Source: CAZYFH01 sp965249175
GTDB taxonomy: Bacteria > Acidobacteriota > Vicinamibacteria > Vicinamibacterales > UBA8438
Reading direction: 5' to 3'
DNA length: 64,000 nucleotides
NCBI GenBank assembly: GCA_965249175.1
Contig: OZ252227.1
Location: 5,518,001 to 5,582,000, forward strand
The translations under genes were made by a program, and so were the position numbers. Each line of letters starts with the position of its first letter. Position 1 is the stretch's first letter. Below, piece after piece: positions 15,202 to 24,352 of this stretch. The notes beneath the pieces were generated by a model, which searched no databases, was not told the origin of the DNA, and worked only from the letters and a program-made list of their open reading frames with translations.

Positions 15202-16539
15202 GTGGAAGTCGTGTGGGTGCTCGTCGCGCTTGCCGGGGGGGTGGGGATTGGCGCCGCGACGGGATGGTCGGTGGCGCGCGCCCGCGCCGCACGCGAGGCG
15301 ACCGATTCCGCGGCCACGATCGCGCGTCTCACGGCCGAGATCCACGCCGAGCGCTCCGCGTCGGATGCGCGGAAGACACTCCTCGAAGAGGCCGACACAC
15401 GACTCCGCGACGTGTTCGCCAGCGTGTCGGCCGAGGCGCTCAGGGCCAATAACCAGTCGTTTCTCGATCTCGCCAAGGCGTCCCTCGGCAAATTCCAGCA
15501 GCAGGCCACGGACGACCTCGAACGACGCGCCCAATCGCTCAGTCAGCTGGTCAAGCCAATCGAAGCCTCGCTCTCGAAGGTCGACGCAAAGCTCTCGGAG
15601 GTCGATAAGGACCGTGCCGGCTCCGAAGCGCGGCTCGACACGCAGCTCCGAACCCTGGCGACGTCCGCCGCGCGTCTGGAACAAGCGCTGCGGACTCCCA
15701 ACGTCCGAGGCGGGTGGGGGGAGATCCAGCTCCGTCGCGTCGTCGAGATGGCCGGCATGCTCAACCACTGCCATTTCGTCGAGAAGCGTGCTGCGACATC
15801 CGAGGACGGCCGGGTCATTCCGGACCTCATCATCCAGCTGCCCGGCGGCCGCCACATCATCGTCGACGCCAAAGTGCCGTATGTGGCCTATCGCGAGGCG
15901 GTCGAGGCGGAGGACGACCAGGAGCGGGTAGCCAGACTCAAGGATCACGCTCGTCAGGTCCGTGAGCACATCACGCAGCTCAGCAGCAAGCGGTACTGGG
16001 ACCAGTTCCAGCCCGCGCCGGAATTCGTCTTCATGTTTCTGCCGGGCGAGGGGTACTTCAGCGCAGCACTCCAGCATGACCCCGGTCTGATCGAATTCGG
16101 CGCAAACAAACGCGTCATTCCTGCCAGCCCGTTGACGCTCATCGCCTTGCTTCGTGCGGTCGCCTATGGATGGCAGCAGGAGCGAATGGCGGAGAACGCC
16201 GTGGCCATCAGCGGGCTCGGCCGAGACCTCTACGAGCGTCTCCGTCGCATGGCCGAGCATTTCGAGGAGCTCGGGAAAGGGCTGAACCGGGCCACCGAGG
16301 CCTACAACGGCGCCGTCGGGACGCTCGAACGGCGTGTGCTCGTCACGGCACGCCGATTCCGGGACCTCGGGATCAGCGCGACAGACGACATCGTCGAGCC
16401 GCCGCTCGTCGAGCGCACGCCACGTGGACTCCAGGCTCCCGAAATGGCCGACCTGTTCGGCGGACTCGACGACGACGATGCGGTCGACGAAGAAGAAGAA
16501 GAAGAGGAGCCGCGCCAGGGCGTGCGAGGGCCTCAGTAG
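15202..16539 (+). CDS. rmuC: RmuC-family DNA recombination protein
   Basis: RmuC proteins have an N-terminal membrane anchor, a long coiled coil and a nuclease-like domain, and limit certain DNA rearrangements. Here residues 1-25 form a membrane helix (WVLVALAGGVGIGAATGW), about 30-150 are coiled coil, and about 160-350 carry the RmuC core with VRGGWGEIQLRRVVEMAGM and FMFLPGEGYFSAAL. The C-terminus is acidic, with a run of glutamates. GTG 15202 is preferred; the frame opens at GTG 15175, but those first codons lie in the terminal repeat of the upstream element. That element now sits immediately 5' of the gene and may have replaced its original promoter. The stop overlaps the convergent FGE-like gene. 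Confidence 0.88.
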   Translation: MEVVWVLVALAGGVGIGAATGWSVARARAAREATDSAATIARLTAEIHAERSASDARKTLLEEADTRLRDVFASVSAEALRANNQSFLDLAKASLGKFQQQATDDLERRAQSLSQLVKPIEASLSKVDAKLSEVDKDRAGSEARLDTQLRTLATSAARLEQALRTPNVRGGWGEIQLRRVVEMAGMLNHCHFVEKRAATSEDGRVIPDLIIQLPGGRHIIVDAKVPYVAYREAVEAEDDQERVARLKDHARQVREHITQLSSKRYWDQFQPAPEFVFMFLPGEGYFSAALQHDPGLIEFGANKRVIPASPLTLIALLRAVAYGWQQERMAENAVAISGLGRDLYERLRRMAEHFEELGKGLNRATEAYNGAVGTLERRVLVTARRFRDLGISATDDIVEPPLVERTPRGLQAPEMADLFGGLDDDDAVDEEEEEEEPRQGVRGPQ

Positions 16540-17320
16540 GCAATCCGAAACCCGATGCTGTAGGCGTACGTATCCACGGGCACGCGGTGCCGCCGGCAGC
16601 ACCGGAGCGCGCTGGGATCGGACGCGACCCACCCACCCCCGCGCACCACGCGAAACCGACCATCGCCTGGCCCCCGCGGGTTGCGCCGCGGCGAATGCGC
16701 GTAGTACGACTCGTCGTACCAGTCGGCAACCCACTCCCACACGTTGCCGGCCAGATCATGCAGCCCTTCCTGGTTGGGTGATAGGAACCGACCGTCTTCG
16801 TACCGCCGGCGCGCTTGAGGCTGGGCGCGTCGAGATAGTTGGCTCGCGTCGTGTCGATGGCATCACCGGTCGGATACTCGGCGGTCCCGCTGCCGCGGGC
16901 CGCGCGCTCCCATTCCGCCTCGGTCGGCAACCGCACCGGGTGCCCGGTGCCCTCGGCCAACCACTGGCAAAACGCCTCCGCGTCGTTCCAGCGGACCAGC
17001 GTCACGGGGTGCGTCCGGCGCTGGTTTGGCGGCCGTCCGTCGGACCAGACATAGCCCGCGCACATCTACCGGAACGCCCGCTCACCGTCACGCCCGAGTG
17101 TGGCGATGAGCGGCAGCTCGTGCACTCCGGGCGCGTGACGGCTGGTGTCCCGGACGAACGCTTCGTACAGGGCGTTGGTAATCGGGTGGGCACTCAGGTG
17201 AAAGGCGTCGAGCTCGACGACGTGAGCGGGCCGTTCATCGGCACCGCCGCCGTCCGCACCCATCGTGAAGGGCCCGGCGGGAATCCGCACCATCTTCGGC
17301 AGCGACGCGTGCGCTAACAT
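16533..17320 (-). pseudogene. Formylglycine-generating-enzyme-like protein (SUMF1/EgtB superfamily), broken
   Basis: Three pieces of one SUMF1-type protein are readable. The start MVRIPAGPFTMGADGGG through GRDGERAFR ends at an in-frame TAG (17066-17068). The same frame continues with MCAGYVWSDG, HPVTLVRWNDAEAFCQWL and RLPTEAEWERAARG. A one-base loss near 16775 (CCCAACC where CCCAAACC restores the frame) then shifts reading. The other frame finishes as NVWEWVADWYDE, RVVRGGGW and the terminal GFRIAY. Family members oxidise a cysteine in sulfatases or act as sulfoxide synthases; the role here is unknown. With one nonsense and one frameshift lesion it is a pseudogene unless the assembly is wrong. 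The 3' end overlaps rmuC by 7 bp. Confidence 0.8.
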
Positions 17321-17418
17321 ACGAGGCTCCGCGAGTGGAGTGCGGGTCGGACCACATTACCACTTGCGAGCGGCGCGTTCGCCGTCCACGCGCGCCGCGA
17401 CGGACGTCCTGAACGGTC

Positions 17419-18573
17419 ATGAAGATCACCCCCTTCGAGCTCGAACGCTGGCAGTCGGTCCACGAGCACCACGTCGAGATCAACCTGTCGGAGAGCGGCG
17501 TGGAGCCGTTGCGCGTGAGCGAGCTCCTCGGCGCGCGCGATGTCAAGGACGTGCTCAGCCAACCCCTCGCCTATACCCAGACGAACGGCACGGCCGAGCT
17601 CCGCAGCACAATCGCCTCGCTCCTTGCGGACGCCTCATCGGACAACGTACTCGTCACCAGCGGTGGTGCCGAGGCGAACTTCCTCTCGTGCTGGCATCTG
17701 GTCGAGCGCGGCGACGACGTCGTGATGATGCATCCGAGCTACCTGCAGACCGAGCACGTGGCGACGGCTTTCGGGGCACGGGTCATACCGTGGCGGCTGC
17801 GGGAGCACACGTCGGGCGGGACGCCGCGCTGGGCTCCGGATCTCGACGAGCTCCGGCGGCTCGTCACGAAGCGCACCAAGCTCGTCATCGTCTGCAATCC
17901 GAACAACCCAACAGGCGCGCGACTGACGGATGCCGAGTTGGACGATGTGTGTGCGGTGGCCGACCGGCACGGCGCGTGGGTGCTGTCGGACGAGATTTAT
18001 CGCGGCGTCGAGCGCGACGGTCGATTGACGGCCTCGGCCTGGGGTCGATACGAGCGGGTCGTCGTCACATCCGGGCTGTCCAAGTCCTACGGGCTGCCCG
18101 GCCTCCGGATCGGCTGGGCGGTCGCGCCCACGGCACTCTGTCGAACGCTGTGGAGCTACCGCGACTTCACGACGATTGCCCCCGGGGCGCTCGGTGATCA
18201 TCTGGCGCGGGTGGCCCTTGCGCCTGCCCGCCGAGCTCGCCTGCTCGCGCGCGCCCGGCGACGCATCGCCGACAACTACCACATCGTGTCTCACTGGGTC
18301 GCCCGAATGGGAGACCGGGTGACCCACGTGCCGCCGGAAGCGGGTGCCATCGCCTTCGTGGGCTATACGTGCGCCGTCGGATCGATGGAGCTGGCCCAGC
18401 GACTTCGTGATAGCCACAGCGTGCTCATCGCGCCCGGCGCCCACTTCGGGCTCGAGGGCTACCTGCGAATCGGGTTCGGCCACGCACCGGACGCGTTGCA
18501 GACCGGCCTCGATCTGATCGGTCGGCAGCTGGCTCACCCACGCGCAGCGGCATCGGTCCATGCCCGGGACTGA
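17419..18573 (+). CDS. PLP-dependent aminotransferase, class I/II
   Basis: This is a fold-type I aminotransferase of 384 residues. The PLP lysine is Lys222 in SGLSKSYGLPGLRIGW. NPNNPTG (160-166) and SDEIYRGV, with the Asp and Tyr that contact PLP, are also present. The N-terminus (MKITPFELERW, then INLSESG) resembles aspartate/tyrosine-type and capreomycidine-synthase-like aminotransferases rather than a known biosynthetic AspC, so the substrate cannot be named. ATG 17419 begins the conserved region. It overlaps the homoserine dehydrogenase start by 14 bases, implying one transcript and possibly a shared aspartate-family role. Confidence 0.85.
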   Translation: MKITPFELERWQSVHEHHVEINLSESGVEPLRVSELLGARDVKDVLSQPLAYTQTNGTAELRSTIASLLADASSDNVLVTSGGAEANFLSCWHLVERGDDVVMMHPSYLQTEHVATAFGARVIPWRLREHTSGGTPRWAPDLDELRRLVTKRTKLVIVCNPNNPTGARLTDAELDDVCAVADRHGAWVLSDEIYRGVERDGRLTASAWGRYERVVVTSGLSKSYGLPGLRIGWAVAPTALCRTLWSYRDFTTIAPGALGDHLARVALAPARRARLLARARRRIADNYHIVSHWVARMGDRVTHVPPEAGAIAFVGYTCAVGSMELAQRLRDSHSVLIAPGAHFGLEGYLRIGFGHAPDALQTGLDLIGRQLAHPRAAASVHARD

Positions 18574-19684
18574 CGGCGCGGACCTTGTGCTCATTGGCCT
18601 TGGGGGCGTGGCCAGACGCTTCTGGAGGCTGCTGAGAGACGAACGCCTTCGGCTTCCGGGTGCGACCCGCGTCATTGGCATCGCCACGGCAACCCACGGC
18701 TGCGCACTCGCGACGGATGGACTCGACCCCGAGATCGCGAAGGGGCCGATAAGGCCTCGCGACTCGCTCTCCGCGCGTCACGACCGGACGACCGGGCCGC
18801 CTCCGGCCAGCGCGCTCGACCTTCTCGCGCGTCTCGCCCACCTCCGGACCGCCGGCCGAGAATGCCGTCGGCGACTGGTGGTGGTCGAGACCACCCCGCT
18901 CGGGCTGGACGGCGGTCAACCGGGCGTCGACCATGTGCGCGCCGCTATCGACATCGGCGCCGACGTCATCACGGCCAACAAGGGACCGGCCGCGTTCGCG
19001 TATCGGCAGCTGCGAGACCTGGCATCAGCCGCTGGCGTCGCCTTCCGCTTCGAGGGGGCGGTCCTCGATGGGCTCCCGCTCTTCAGCCTGATCCGCGAGA
19101 CGCTTCCGGCGGTGGGCATCCGCGGTGTCCGCGGCGTCCTGAACACGACAACGAACCACGTGCTGTCGGCCATGGGGAGCGGCCGAACGCTTGATGACGC
19201 GATCCGGGAGATGCAGGACGCCGGTATCGCCGAGGCGGACCCCACGAGCGACATCGACGGATGGGACGCTGCCGCCAAGGTGGCGGTCGTCGCCAACGTC
19301 GCGCTCGACGCCGACCTGACGCCTCACGATGTGGAGCGCGAGGGGCTACGCGCGGTGGACCCGGCGACCGTTCGCGCCGCATGTGCACGCGGGGACGCGG
19401 TCAAGCTGGTCGCCACGGCATATCGTCGCGAGGGTCGGGTGCACGCGACGGTCGGACCAATGGCCCTGCCGGCCGATGACCCGCTCGCGAGACTGTCCGG
19501 CACGGCCAAGGGCCTGGTCATCGACACGGACCGGCTCGGGGCGATCGTCATCAGCAAGACCTCGTCGCATGTCGCCCATACCGCGTACGCCCTGCTCGCG
19601 GATCTCATCTCGATTCAACGCCTAGGAGCCCGTGATGAAGTCCGCGCACTTTCATCACGAGCTCCTAGTCCCCTTAATCTTTGA
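18560..19684 (+). CDS. hom: Homoserine dehydrogenase
   Basis: This enzyme reduces aspartate semialdehyde to homoserine, the branch to threonine and methionine. The N-terminal Rossmann loop is LIGLGGVARRF, the central NKGPAA motif follows, and the catalytic domain shows GVLNTTTNHVLSAM and AEADPTSDIDGWDAAAK. There is no C-terminal ACT domain, so it is the short, feedback-insensitive form. The last 20 or so residues are not native: from base 19622 the frame runs through a CTAG-bounded hairpin repeat and stops with the TGA at 19682-19684, just inside the neighbouring IS630 element. The family-like sequence ends at about DLISIQR. Confidence 0.9.
   Translation: MPGTDGADLVLIGLGGVARRFWRLLRDERLRLPGATRVIGIATATHGCALATDGLDPEIAKGPIRPRDSLSARHDRTTGPPPASALDLLARLAHLRTAGRECRRRLVVVETTPLGLDGGQPGVDHVRAAIDIGADVITANKGPAAFAYRQLRDLASAAGVAFRFEGAVLDGLPLFSLIRETLPAVGIRGVRGVLNTTTNHVLSAMGSGRTLDDAIREMQDAGIAEADPTSDIDGWDAAAKVAVVANVALDADLTPHDVEREGLRAVDPATVRAACARGDAVKLVATAYRREGRVHATVGPMALPADDPLARLSGTAKGLVIDTDRLGAIVISKTSSHVAHTAYALLADLISIQRLGARDEVRALSSRAPSPLNL
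19622..19668. repeat. Solo terminal hairpin (CTAG-bounded, core lost)
   Basis: CTAG-GAGCCCGTGATGAAGT and an imperfect inverted copy ending GAGCTC-CTAG form a 47-bp hairpin. The arms match the terminal repeats of the 166-bp element at 53032 and the IS at 36585, but the core is absent. It overlaps the 3' end of the homoserine dehydrogenase frame. Its final CTAG is the TA target of the IS630 copy. Confidence 0.75.
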
Positions 19685-20863
19685 TTTCTTCAAAAAGTCG
19701 TTTGGTCATCTGGGGCCACCGTGGACTTGAACGGTGCGCTGTCCGAACCGTTTCACCTTCGCGAGAATTTCGTCGGCTGTCTTGGTCCACGTGAACGGTT
19801 TGCCCTCGTCATTGTGGGCGTCCACGTAGGCATAGATGGCTTGGCGCAGCGCGTGTGGGCTGGAATGTGATCCGCGCTTGAGGGCGTGTTCGGTGAGGAG
19901 GCCAAAGAACCGCTCGACGAGGTTGAGCCAGGCGGAGTAGGTCGGCGTAAAGTGGAACTGGAAGCGAGGGTGGCGGGCCACCCATCGTTTGACCAGCGGG
20001 GACTTGTGCGCCGAGAGATTGTCGAGGATCACGTGGACGGTGAGGGCGGAGTCCACCCGCTCGTCGATCTCGCGCAGGAAGCTCACGAAGTCCCTCGACC
20101 GATGCTGCTTCTTGGTGTGCGCAACGACCTGGCCGGTCGCGACGTTGAGCGCCGCGAAGAGGTCCACCGTGCCATGGCGGATGTAGTTGTGCGTCTGGCG
20201 TTCGGGGCGACCCAGGTCCATCGGCAGAATCGGCTGCGCTCGCTCGAGGGCTTGAATCTGAGGCTTTTCGTCGAATGACAAGACGACGGCGTGGTCGGGT
20301 GGGTGCAAGTAGAGGCCGACAATGTCCCGCACCTTCTCGATAAACAGCGGGTCGTCGGAGATCTTGAAGGATTCCACGACATGCGGCTGCAACCCGAAGG
20401 TGCGCCAGATGCGGCCCACGGTGGAGGCGCTGACGCCCGCGTGCTCCGCCATCTTGCGGGTGCTCCAGTGGGTCCGTCCCTGCGGCTTACTTTCCAGCGT
20501 CGTGACGAGAATCGACTCGACATCCGCATCGGACAGGGTCCGTGGGGCTCCGGGCTTGGGCTCATCGTACAGCGCGTCCACGCGACCTACCCTAAACCGC
20601 TGTCGCCACGTGCCGACCGTCACGTTCGAGCAGCGCAGTTTCGCCGCGACCGCCACGTTCGATTCGCCACGCGCGCTCCTCAGGACGATCCTCGCCCGCA
20701 AGGCCACGTGCCGATTCGTTCGGGTGCGCCGGGCGAGCCGCTCAAGTTCTACTCGCTCCGCGGCGGTGACTTCCAATCTCGCTTTGGGCCGACCTGTTCT
20801 TGGCATGCCGCCCAACACATCACAGCCGACAAACTATTTGAAGCTTTTTCAGACACAGGGGAC
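19668..20863 (-). mobile_element. IS630-family insertion sequence, intact copy
   Basis: This is a 1,196-bp element flanked by TA on both sides (19666-19667 and 20864-20865), the usual IS630 target. The ends begin GTCCCCTTAATCTTTG and GTCCCCTGTGTCTG, sharing the outer GTCCCC. A second copy at 53197-54160 is identical in layout but 232 bp shorter. Confidence 0.88.
19706..20806 (-). CDS. IS630-family transposase, full length
   Basis: This is a 366-residue transposase. An N-terminal helix-turn-helix region (RVELERLARRTRTNRHVALR, then NVAVAAKLRCSNVTVGTWRQ) is followed by a DDE domain with VVLSFDEKPQIQALER, VHVILDNLSAHKS and TPTYSAWLNLVERFFGLLTE. These supply the two aspartates and the final glutamate. 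ATG 20806 is preferred because the deleted copy conserves it; a GTG four codons earlier is possible. The frame is intact, so this copy could be active and could also supply transposase to the deleted copy. Confidence 0.94.
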   Translation of the reverse strand: MPRTGRPKARLEVTAAERVELERLARRTRTNRHVALRARIVLRSARGESNVAVAAKLRCSNVTVGTWRQRFRVGRVDALYDEPKPGAPRTLSDADVESILVTTLESKPQGRTHWSTRKMAEHAGVSASTVGRIWRTFGLQPHVVESFKISDDPLFIEKVRDIVGLYLHPPDHAVVLSFDEKPQIQALERAQPILPMDLGRPERQTHNYIRHGTVDLFAALNVATGQVVAHTKKQHRSRDFVSFLREIDERVDSALTVHVILDNLSAHKSPLVKRWVARHPRFQFHFTPTYSAWLNLVERFFGLLTEHALKRGSHSSPHALRQAIYAYVDAHNDEGKPFTWTKTADEILAKVKRFGQRTVQVHGGPR

Positions 20864-20879
20864 TAGCCCGGACTGACAC

Positions 20880-22100
20880 ATGACCGACCAATCGACCGAC
20901 TCGGCAACTCCCGCCCCCGGCGCGCTCGACGGCGTGACGGTGCTCGACCTGACCCGCATCCTTTCCGGTCCCTACTGCACGATGATGCTGGCCGATATGG
21001 GCGCGCGCGTGATCAAGATCGAGCAACCCGGCAAGGGGGACGACACCCGTGCCTGGGGACCGCCGTTTCAGCACGGCGAGAGCGCCTATTTCCTCAGCAT
21101 CAACCGCAACAAGGAGAGCGTCACACTCAACCTGAAGCACCCCGAAGGCCGCCGGGTGCTCGACGCGCTCATCGACCGCGCCGATGTGCTCGTCGAGAAC
21201 TTCCGCCCGGGCACCCTGGATCGGATGGGTCTCGGGTACGCGGAGCTGTCCGCCAGGAAGACGGATCTCATCTACTGTTCCATCTCCGGTTTCGGTCAGA
21301 CCGGGCCGCGGCGCCGGGAACCCGGCTATGACGCGGTGATGCAGGGCGAGGGCGGCCTGATGAGCATTACCGGCGCGGCCGACGGGACGGCGTATCGGCT
21401 CGGGGTGGCGATCGCCGACATCTCCTCGGGCATGTTTGCCGCCTACGGGGTGGCGATGGCACTCCTCGCTCGCCATCGCACGGGACGGGGCCAGCTCGTC
21501 GATGTCGGGATGCTCGACGCGGTGGCCGCGCTCCTGACCTACCAGGCCGGCATCTACTTCGCCACCGAGACCGCGCCGGGACGGCTCGGCAACCGGCACC
21601 CGACCATCGTGCCGTATGAAACGCTCGAGGCGGCCGACGGCGCCTTCGTCGTCGCGGTCGGCAACGACCAGCTGTGGCGCAGCTTCTGCGAGGTGCTCGA
21701 TCTCGCTGAGCTGGCGAACGATTCGCGCTTCGCCACGAACAAGGACCGGGTCACCGCGCACGACATGCTCCGACCGTTGCTCGTCGAACGGCTGCTTACA
21801 CGTCCCGCCGCACACTGGCTCGAACGGTTGAAAGCCGCCGGGGTCCCGTGCGGAGGTGTGCGCGACCTGGAGCAGGTGTTCACCGACCCGCAGATCATCG
21901 AGCGCGCGATGGTGGTGGCGCTCCAGCACCCCATCGCTGGCGCGATCAGCGCGCTAGGGGTACCGGTGAAACTGGGCGCCACGCCAGGCTCGGTCCGCAC
22001 GCCGCCACCGACGCTAGGACAGCACACGGCGCAGGTGCTCGGCGAGCTCGGGATCACGAGCGAGGACGTCGCGCGGTTCGAGGCCGAGGGAGCTATCTAG
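20880..22100 (+). CDS. CaiB/BaiF-type CoA-transferase (family III)
   Basis: Family III CoA-transferases move CoA between carboxylic acids through an aspartyl intermediate. The 406-residue product starts LDGVTVLDLTRILSGPYCTM and carries VIKIEQPGKGDDTR, NLKHPEG, VENFRPGTLDRMGLGY and SGFGQTGP. The catalytic aspartate is probably Asp151 (EPGYDAVMQGEGG). The substrate cannot be inferred; formyl-, succinyl- or itaconyl-type enzymes look alike. The ATG lies 15 bases after the IS630 element, so native upstream DNA has been replaced. The TAG stop lies inside a CTAG that begins a terminal-repeat remnant. Confidence 0.92.
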   Translation: MTDQSTDSATPAPGALDGVTVLDLTRILSGPYCTMMLADMGARVIKIEQPGKGDDTRAWGPPFQHGESAYFLSINRNKESVTLNLKHPEGRRVLDALIDRADVLVENFRPGTLDRMGLGYAELSARKTDLIYCSISGFGQTGPRRREPGYDAVMQGEGGLMSITGAADGTAYRLGVAIADISSGMFAAYGVAMALLARHRTGRGQLVDVGMLDAVAALLTYQAGIYFATETAPGRLGNRHPTIVPYETLEAADGAFVVAVGNDQLWRSFCEVLDLAELANDSRFATNKDRVTAHDMLRPLLVERLLTRPAAHWLERLKAAGVPCGGVRDLEQVFTDPQIIERAMVVALQHPIAGAISALGVPVKLGATPGSVRTPPPTLGQHTAQVLGELGITSEDVARFEAEGAI

Positions 22101-22123
22101 CAGCCCGTGGTGAAAGTCGCGCG
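22097..22123. repeat. One-sided terminal-repeat remnant at the CoA-transferase stop
   Basis: CTAG followed by CAGCCCGTGGTGAAAGTCGC equals the terminal repeat of the IS at 36585 and matches that of the 166-bp element at 53032. No partner end is found before the next gene. The TAG stop codon of the upstream gene is the last three bases of the CTAG. Confidence 0.75.
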
Positions 22124-22192
22124 TTGCCCTATTCGGAGCGCGGATCGGATTCGAGTCCATGCCGGAAGCCCACCCTCATCTCGCACGCGCGT

Positions 22193-22621
22193 TCACCGCT
22201 CAATGAACGGCACCAACGCGGAGATGACGAACTCGAGGAGCGTCGCCTCGTCGAGCTTGCCAATGGCGGGATGCTCCGCGACGACCTGCTCGTCGGCCAG
22301 CACGCGCCGACCCCACGTGCGGCTCACTCGGCCCATCATCGCGGGCGGCGTCCGGGTGGCGTCGCACGCCAGCTCGATATAGTCGTCGCCCGAGGTCGCC
22401 CTTGACATACGCACGGCGTCGGGCGGCGTCGATAGGCGGAACTCGAACCCCTCGGCCTTGAGCGCCGCGATCACCGTCTTGCACAGGGGCGCCGCGACGC
22501 CCGACAGGACAGCCGCAGCCTCGTCCTCGGCCGTTGCCACCATCTGCCGGTGCACGACGGCCGCACTGCGCGCCTCCGCGATGGCGCGTGTGACCCGCCG
22601 CCGAATATCCGCAGTGTTCAT
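22193..22621 (-). CDS. Conserved-looking hypothetical protein, 142 aa
   Basis: The gene is not recognised. The protein is soluble, mostly helical at the N-terminus (IRRRVTRAIAEARSAAVVHR) and mixed afterwards, with a MSRATSGDDYIELACDATRT segment and a hydrophobic end (LLEFVISALVPFIER). It has no signal peptide or metal motif. ATG 22621 fits, since the reading is codon-like throughout. The gene is monocistronic between a repeat remnant and a divergent secreted-protein gene. Confidence 0.6.
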   Translation of the reverse strand: MNTADIRRRVTRAIAEARSAAVVHRQMVATAEDEAAAVLSGVAAPLCKTVIAALKAEGFEFRLSTPPDAVRMSRATSGDDYIELACDATRTPPAMMGRVSRTWGRRVLADEQVVAEHPAIGKLDEATLLEFVISALVPFIER

Positions 22622-22747
22622 CTCACTCGAGTCGCGTCACACGCTTTGCAAGGACACTAGAATATACGTCGACGCTGATCGTTGCCCTCCCGACCAATGG
22701 ATGACGGCGAGCCGGGACACGGCACGAAGCAAACAGAGGGGACGAAG

Positions 22748-23725
22748 ATGACATCAGGCAACGCTGGGCCGCTCGCGCGGCGATCTCCGATCGCGGTGGT
22801 GACGTTCCTGCTGCTCGCGCCGGTCGCGTTCGCTGGCCAGCAGACTGACGGCCCGACGACCGCGTGGGGTCATCCCGATCTGCAAGGTGTCTGGAACAAC
22901 AACACCAACGTGCCGCTGGAGCGGCCGGATACGGTCGACCGAGCGACGCTGACGGATGAAGAGGTGGCCGAACGACGACAAACGCGCTCGGACACGCTGT
23001 TCGCGCCAAGCGAAGGCAACACCGGCTTCTACAACGAGTTCTGGTTCGAATACGGACTGGACACGAACCGCTCGTCGCTGATCATCGAGCCGGTCGACGG
23101 CAAGCTGCCGGCGCTGACGCCAGAGGGTGAGCGGGAGCGGGCGGCGCTCGCGGCGCGCCGGAGCGAGACCTCGGATTCGCCCACCACCTATCTCGATCTG
23201 GGCGTCTACGATCGGTGCATCACGCGAGGGCTGCCCGGAGCCATGATGCCGGGTTTCTACAACCACAACTACCACATCGTCCAGACGCCGGGGTACGTCG
23301 TCATTCTCGTTGAGATGATTCACGACGTCCGGATCATCCCGCTGGACGGGGGTCCGCATGTCTCCCCAGAGGTCCGTCAGTGGCTGGGCGATTCGCGTGG
23401 TCACTGGGAAGGCGACACGCTGGTCGTGGAGACGACCAACTTCAACGACAAGGTGACCGAGCGCGGCCTGTTCATCGCCACGGTCTTCGGCACCGGAGAC
23501 AACCTGCGCCTGGTCGAACGGTTCACCCGCGTGGACGAGGACACGATCGACTACCGGTTCACGGTCGAGGATCCGACGACCTTCACGGATGCGTGGACTG
23601 CCGCGATCCCATTGAACCGGTTCGACGGAACGTTGTTTGAGTACGCGTGCCACGAGGGGAACTACGCGATGCCCAACATGCTCGGCGGAGCCCGCGCGGC
23701 CGACGCCGCGGGCAACCCTGACTAA
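22748..23725 (+). CDS. Secreted protein of unknown function (PDLQGVW type)
   Basis: A 325-residue exported protein. It has a signal peptide (about residues 1-32, core IAVVTFLLLAPVAFAGQ), followed by WGHPDLQGVWNNNTNVPLER. That opening recurs in a large family of secreted proteins from Acidobacteriota and relatives whose function is not established. Further conserved-looking parts are GHWEGDTLVVETTNFND and LRLVERFTRVDEDTIDYRFT, suggesting a beta-rich fold. ATG 22748 is chosen because AGAGGGG lies 6 bases upstream, although the frame opens earlier. Its stop is just upstream of a 165-bp hairpin repeat. Confidence 0.75.
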   Translation: MTSGNAGPLARRSPIAVVTFLLLAPVAFAGQQTDGPTTAWGHPDLQGVWNNNTNVPLERPDTVDRATLTDEEVAERRQTRSDTLFAPSEGNTGFYNEFWFEYGLDTNRSSLIIEPVDGKLPALTPEGERERAALAARRSETSDSPTTYLDLGVYDRCITRGLPGAMMPGFYNHNYHIVQTPGYVVILVEMIHDVRIIPLDGGPHVSPEVRQWLGDSRGHWEGDTLVVETTNFNDKVTERGLFIATVFGTGDNLRLVERFTRVDEDTIDYRFTVEDPTTFTDAWTAAIPLNRFDGTLFEYACHEGNYAMPNMLGGARAADAAGNPD

Positions 23726-23726
23726 T

Positions 23727-23891
23727 CTTAGGACCCTGATCGAAATAAGGTTGCCAACTCTGGACGCTGAGGCGCCCGGCTGGCAAGGCGCGAGAAGCGC
23801 GCATACCGGGCGTATGTAAGCGACGAGCAACGCCGCCAGGCGGGATGCATCGGCGTTCAGATGGCAACCTTATTTCGGTCAGGGTCCTTAG
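23727..23891. repeat. 165-bp hairpin element (type 2), copy 1
   Basis: It is flanked by CTTAG on both sides (23727-23731, 23887-23891). The terminal inverted repeat starts GACCCTGATCGAAATAAGG and extends into TTGCCA. The two halves pair over most of their length, meeting at ATAC-CGGGC-GTAT. The core (GGCTGGCAAGGCGCGA and GAGCAACGCCGCC) is shared with the other 164-166-bp elements. The stop codon of the minus-strand gene at 23888 lies in its right-hand CTTAG. Confidence 0.85.
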
Positions 23892-24319
23892 GCTTCGCGA
23901 GGCGCCGTGCCGAGTTCGTAGATCCGGACCAGCTCGATCAGCTTGTAGCCCCGGGTCTGATACGGCGGGACGATACGCTGGGTGTGGAGGTACTGGATCA
24001 TCCCCTCATCCGCGTAGTCGGGAGGCCCGAGATCCGCGTCCGCGGCCAGGTCGGCCTCGAGCCGTTCGAGCGTGATCAACTTCTCGGCCACGGTCCGCCG
24101 CACCGGGATGAGCCCCCACAATCGCCGCCGCTCCACTCGGTTGCGCGTGACGAACTCCAGGTAGATCTCGTTGCTGATGAAGTTGAACTCGACCTCGGAG
24201 CGGGTCGACGGAGCGTCCTCGACGCGTAGCAGCCTGATCGCCGCGTGCTGGGAGAACCAGTCGACGAGCTGCTGCGTGAAGTCGCCCTCGCCCGACCACC
24301 CCTCGCGATCGATCTCCAT
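23888..24319 (-). CDS. Hypothetical protein, 143 aa
   Basis: The family is not recognised. The soluble protein has a DFTQQLVDWFSQHAAIRLLR helix-like start, a VEFNFISNEIYLEFVT strand pair, and a basic SRNRVERRRLWG-type middle. There is no signal peptide or cysteine motif. The TAA stop lies exactly in the CTTAG boundary of a 165-bp hairpin element, so the element begins immediately after the coding sequence. It is separated from the menG-like gene by about 30 bp on the same strand and may share its transcript. Confidence 0.6.
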   Translation of the reverse strand: MEIDREGWSGEGDFTQQLVDWFSQHAAIRLLRVEDAPSTRSEVEFNFISNEIYLEFVTRNRVERRRLWGLIPVRRTVAEKLITLERLEADLAADADLGPPDYADEGMIQYLHTQRIVPPYQTRGYKLIELVRIYELGTAPREA

Positions 24320-24352
24320 CGCGCGAGGATCCTATCCTAGCAGCGCTAGCGT

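Noticed and set aside
22107..22382. Open frame of 91 codons starting in the repeat remnant after the CoA-transferase
   Set aside because: It begins inside a terminal-repeat remnant and then runs opposite the minus-strand 142-aa gene; no ribosome site or family likeness.
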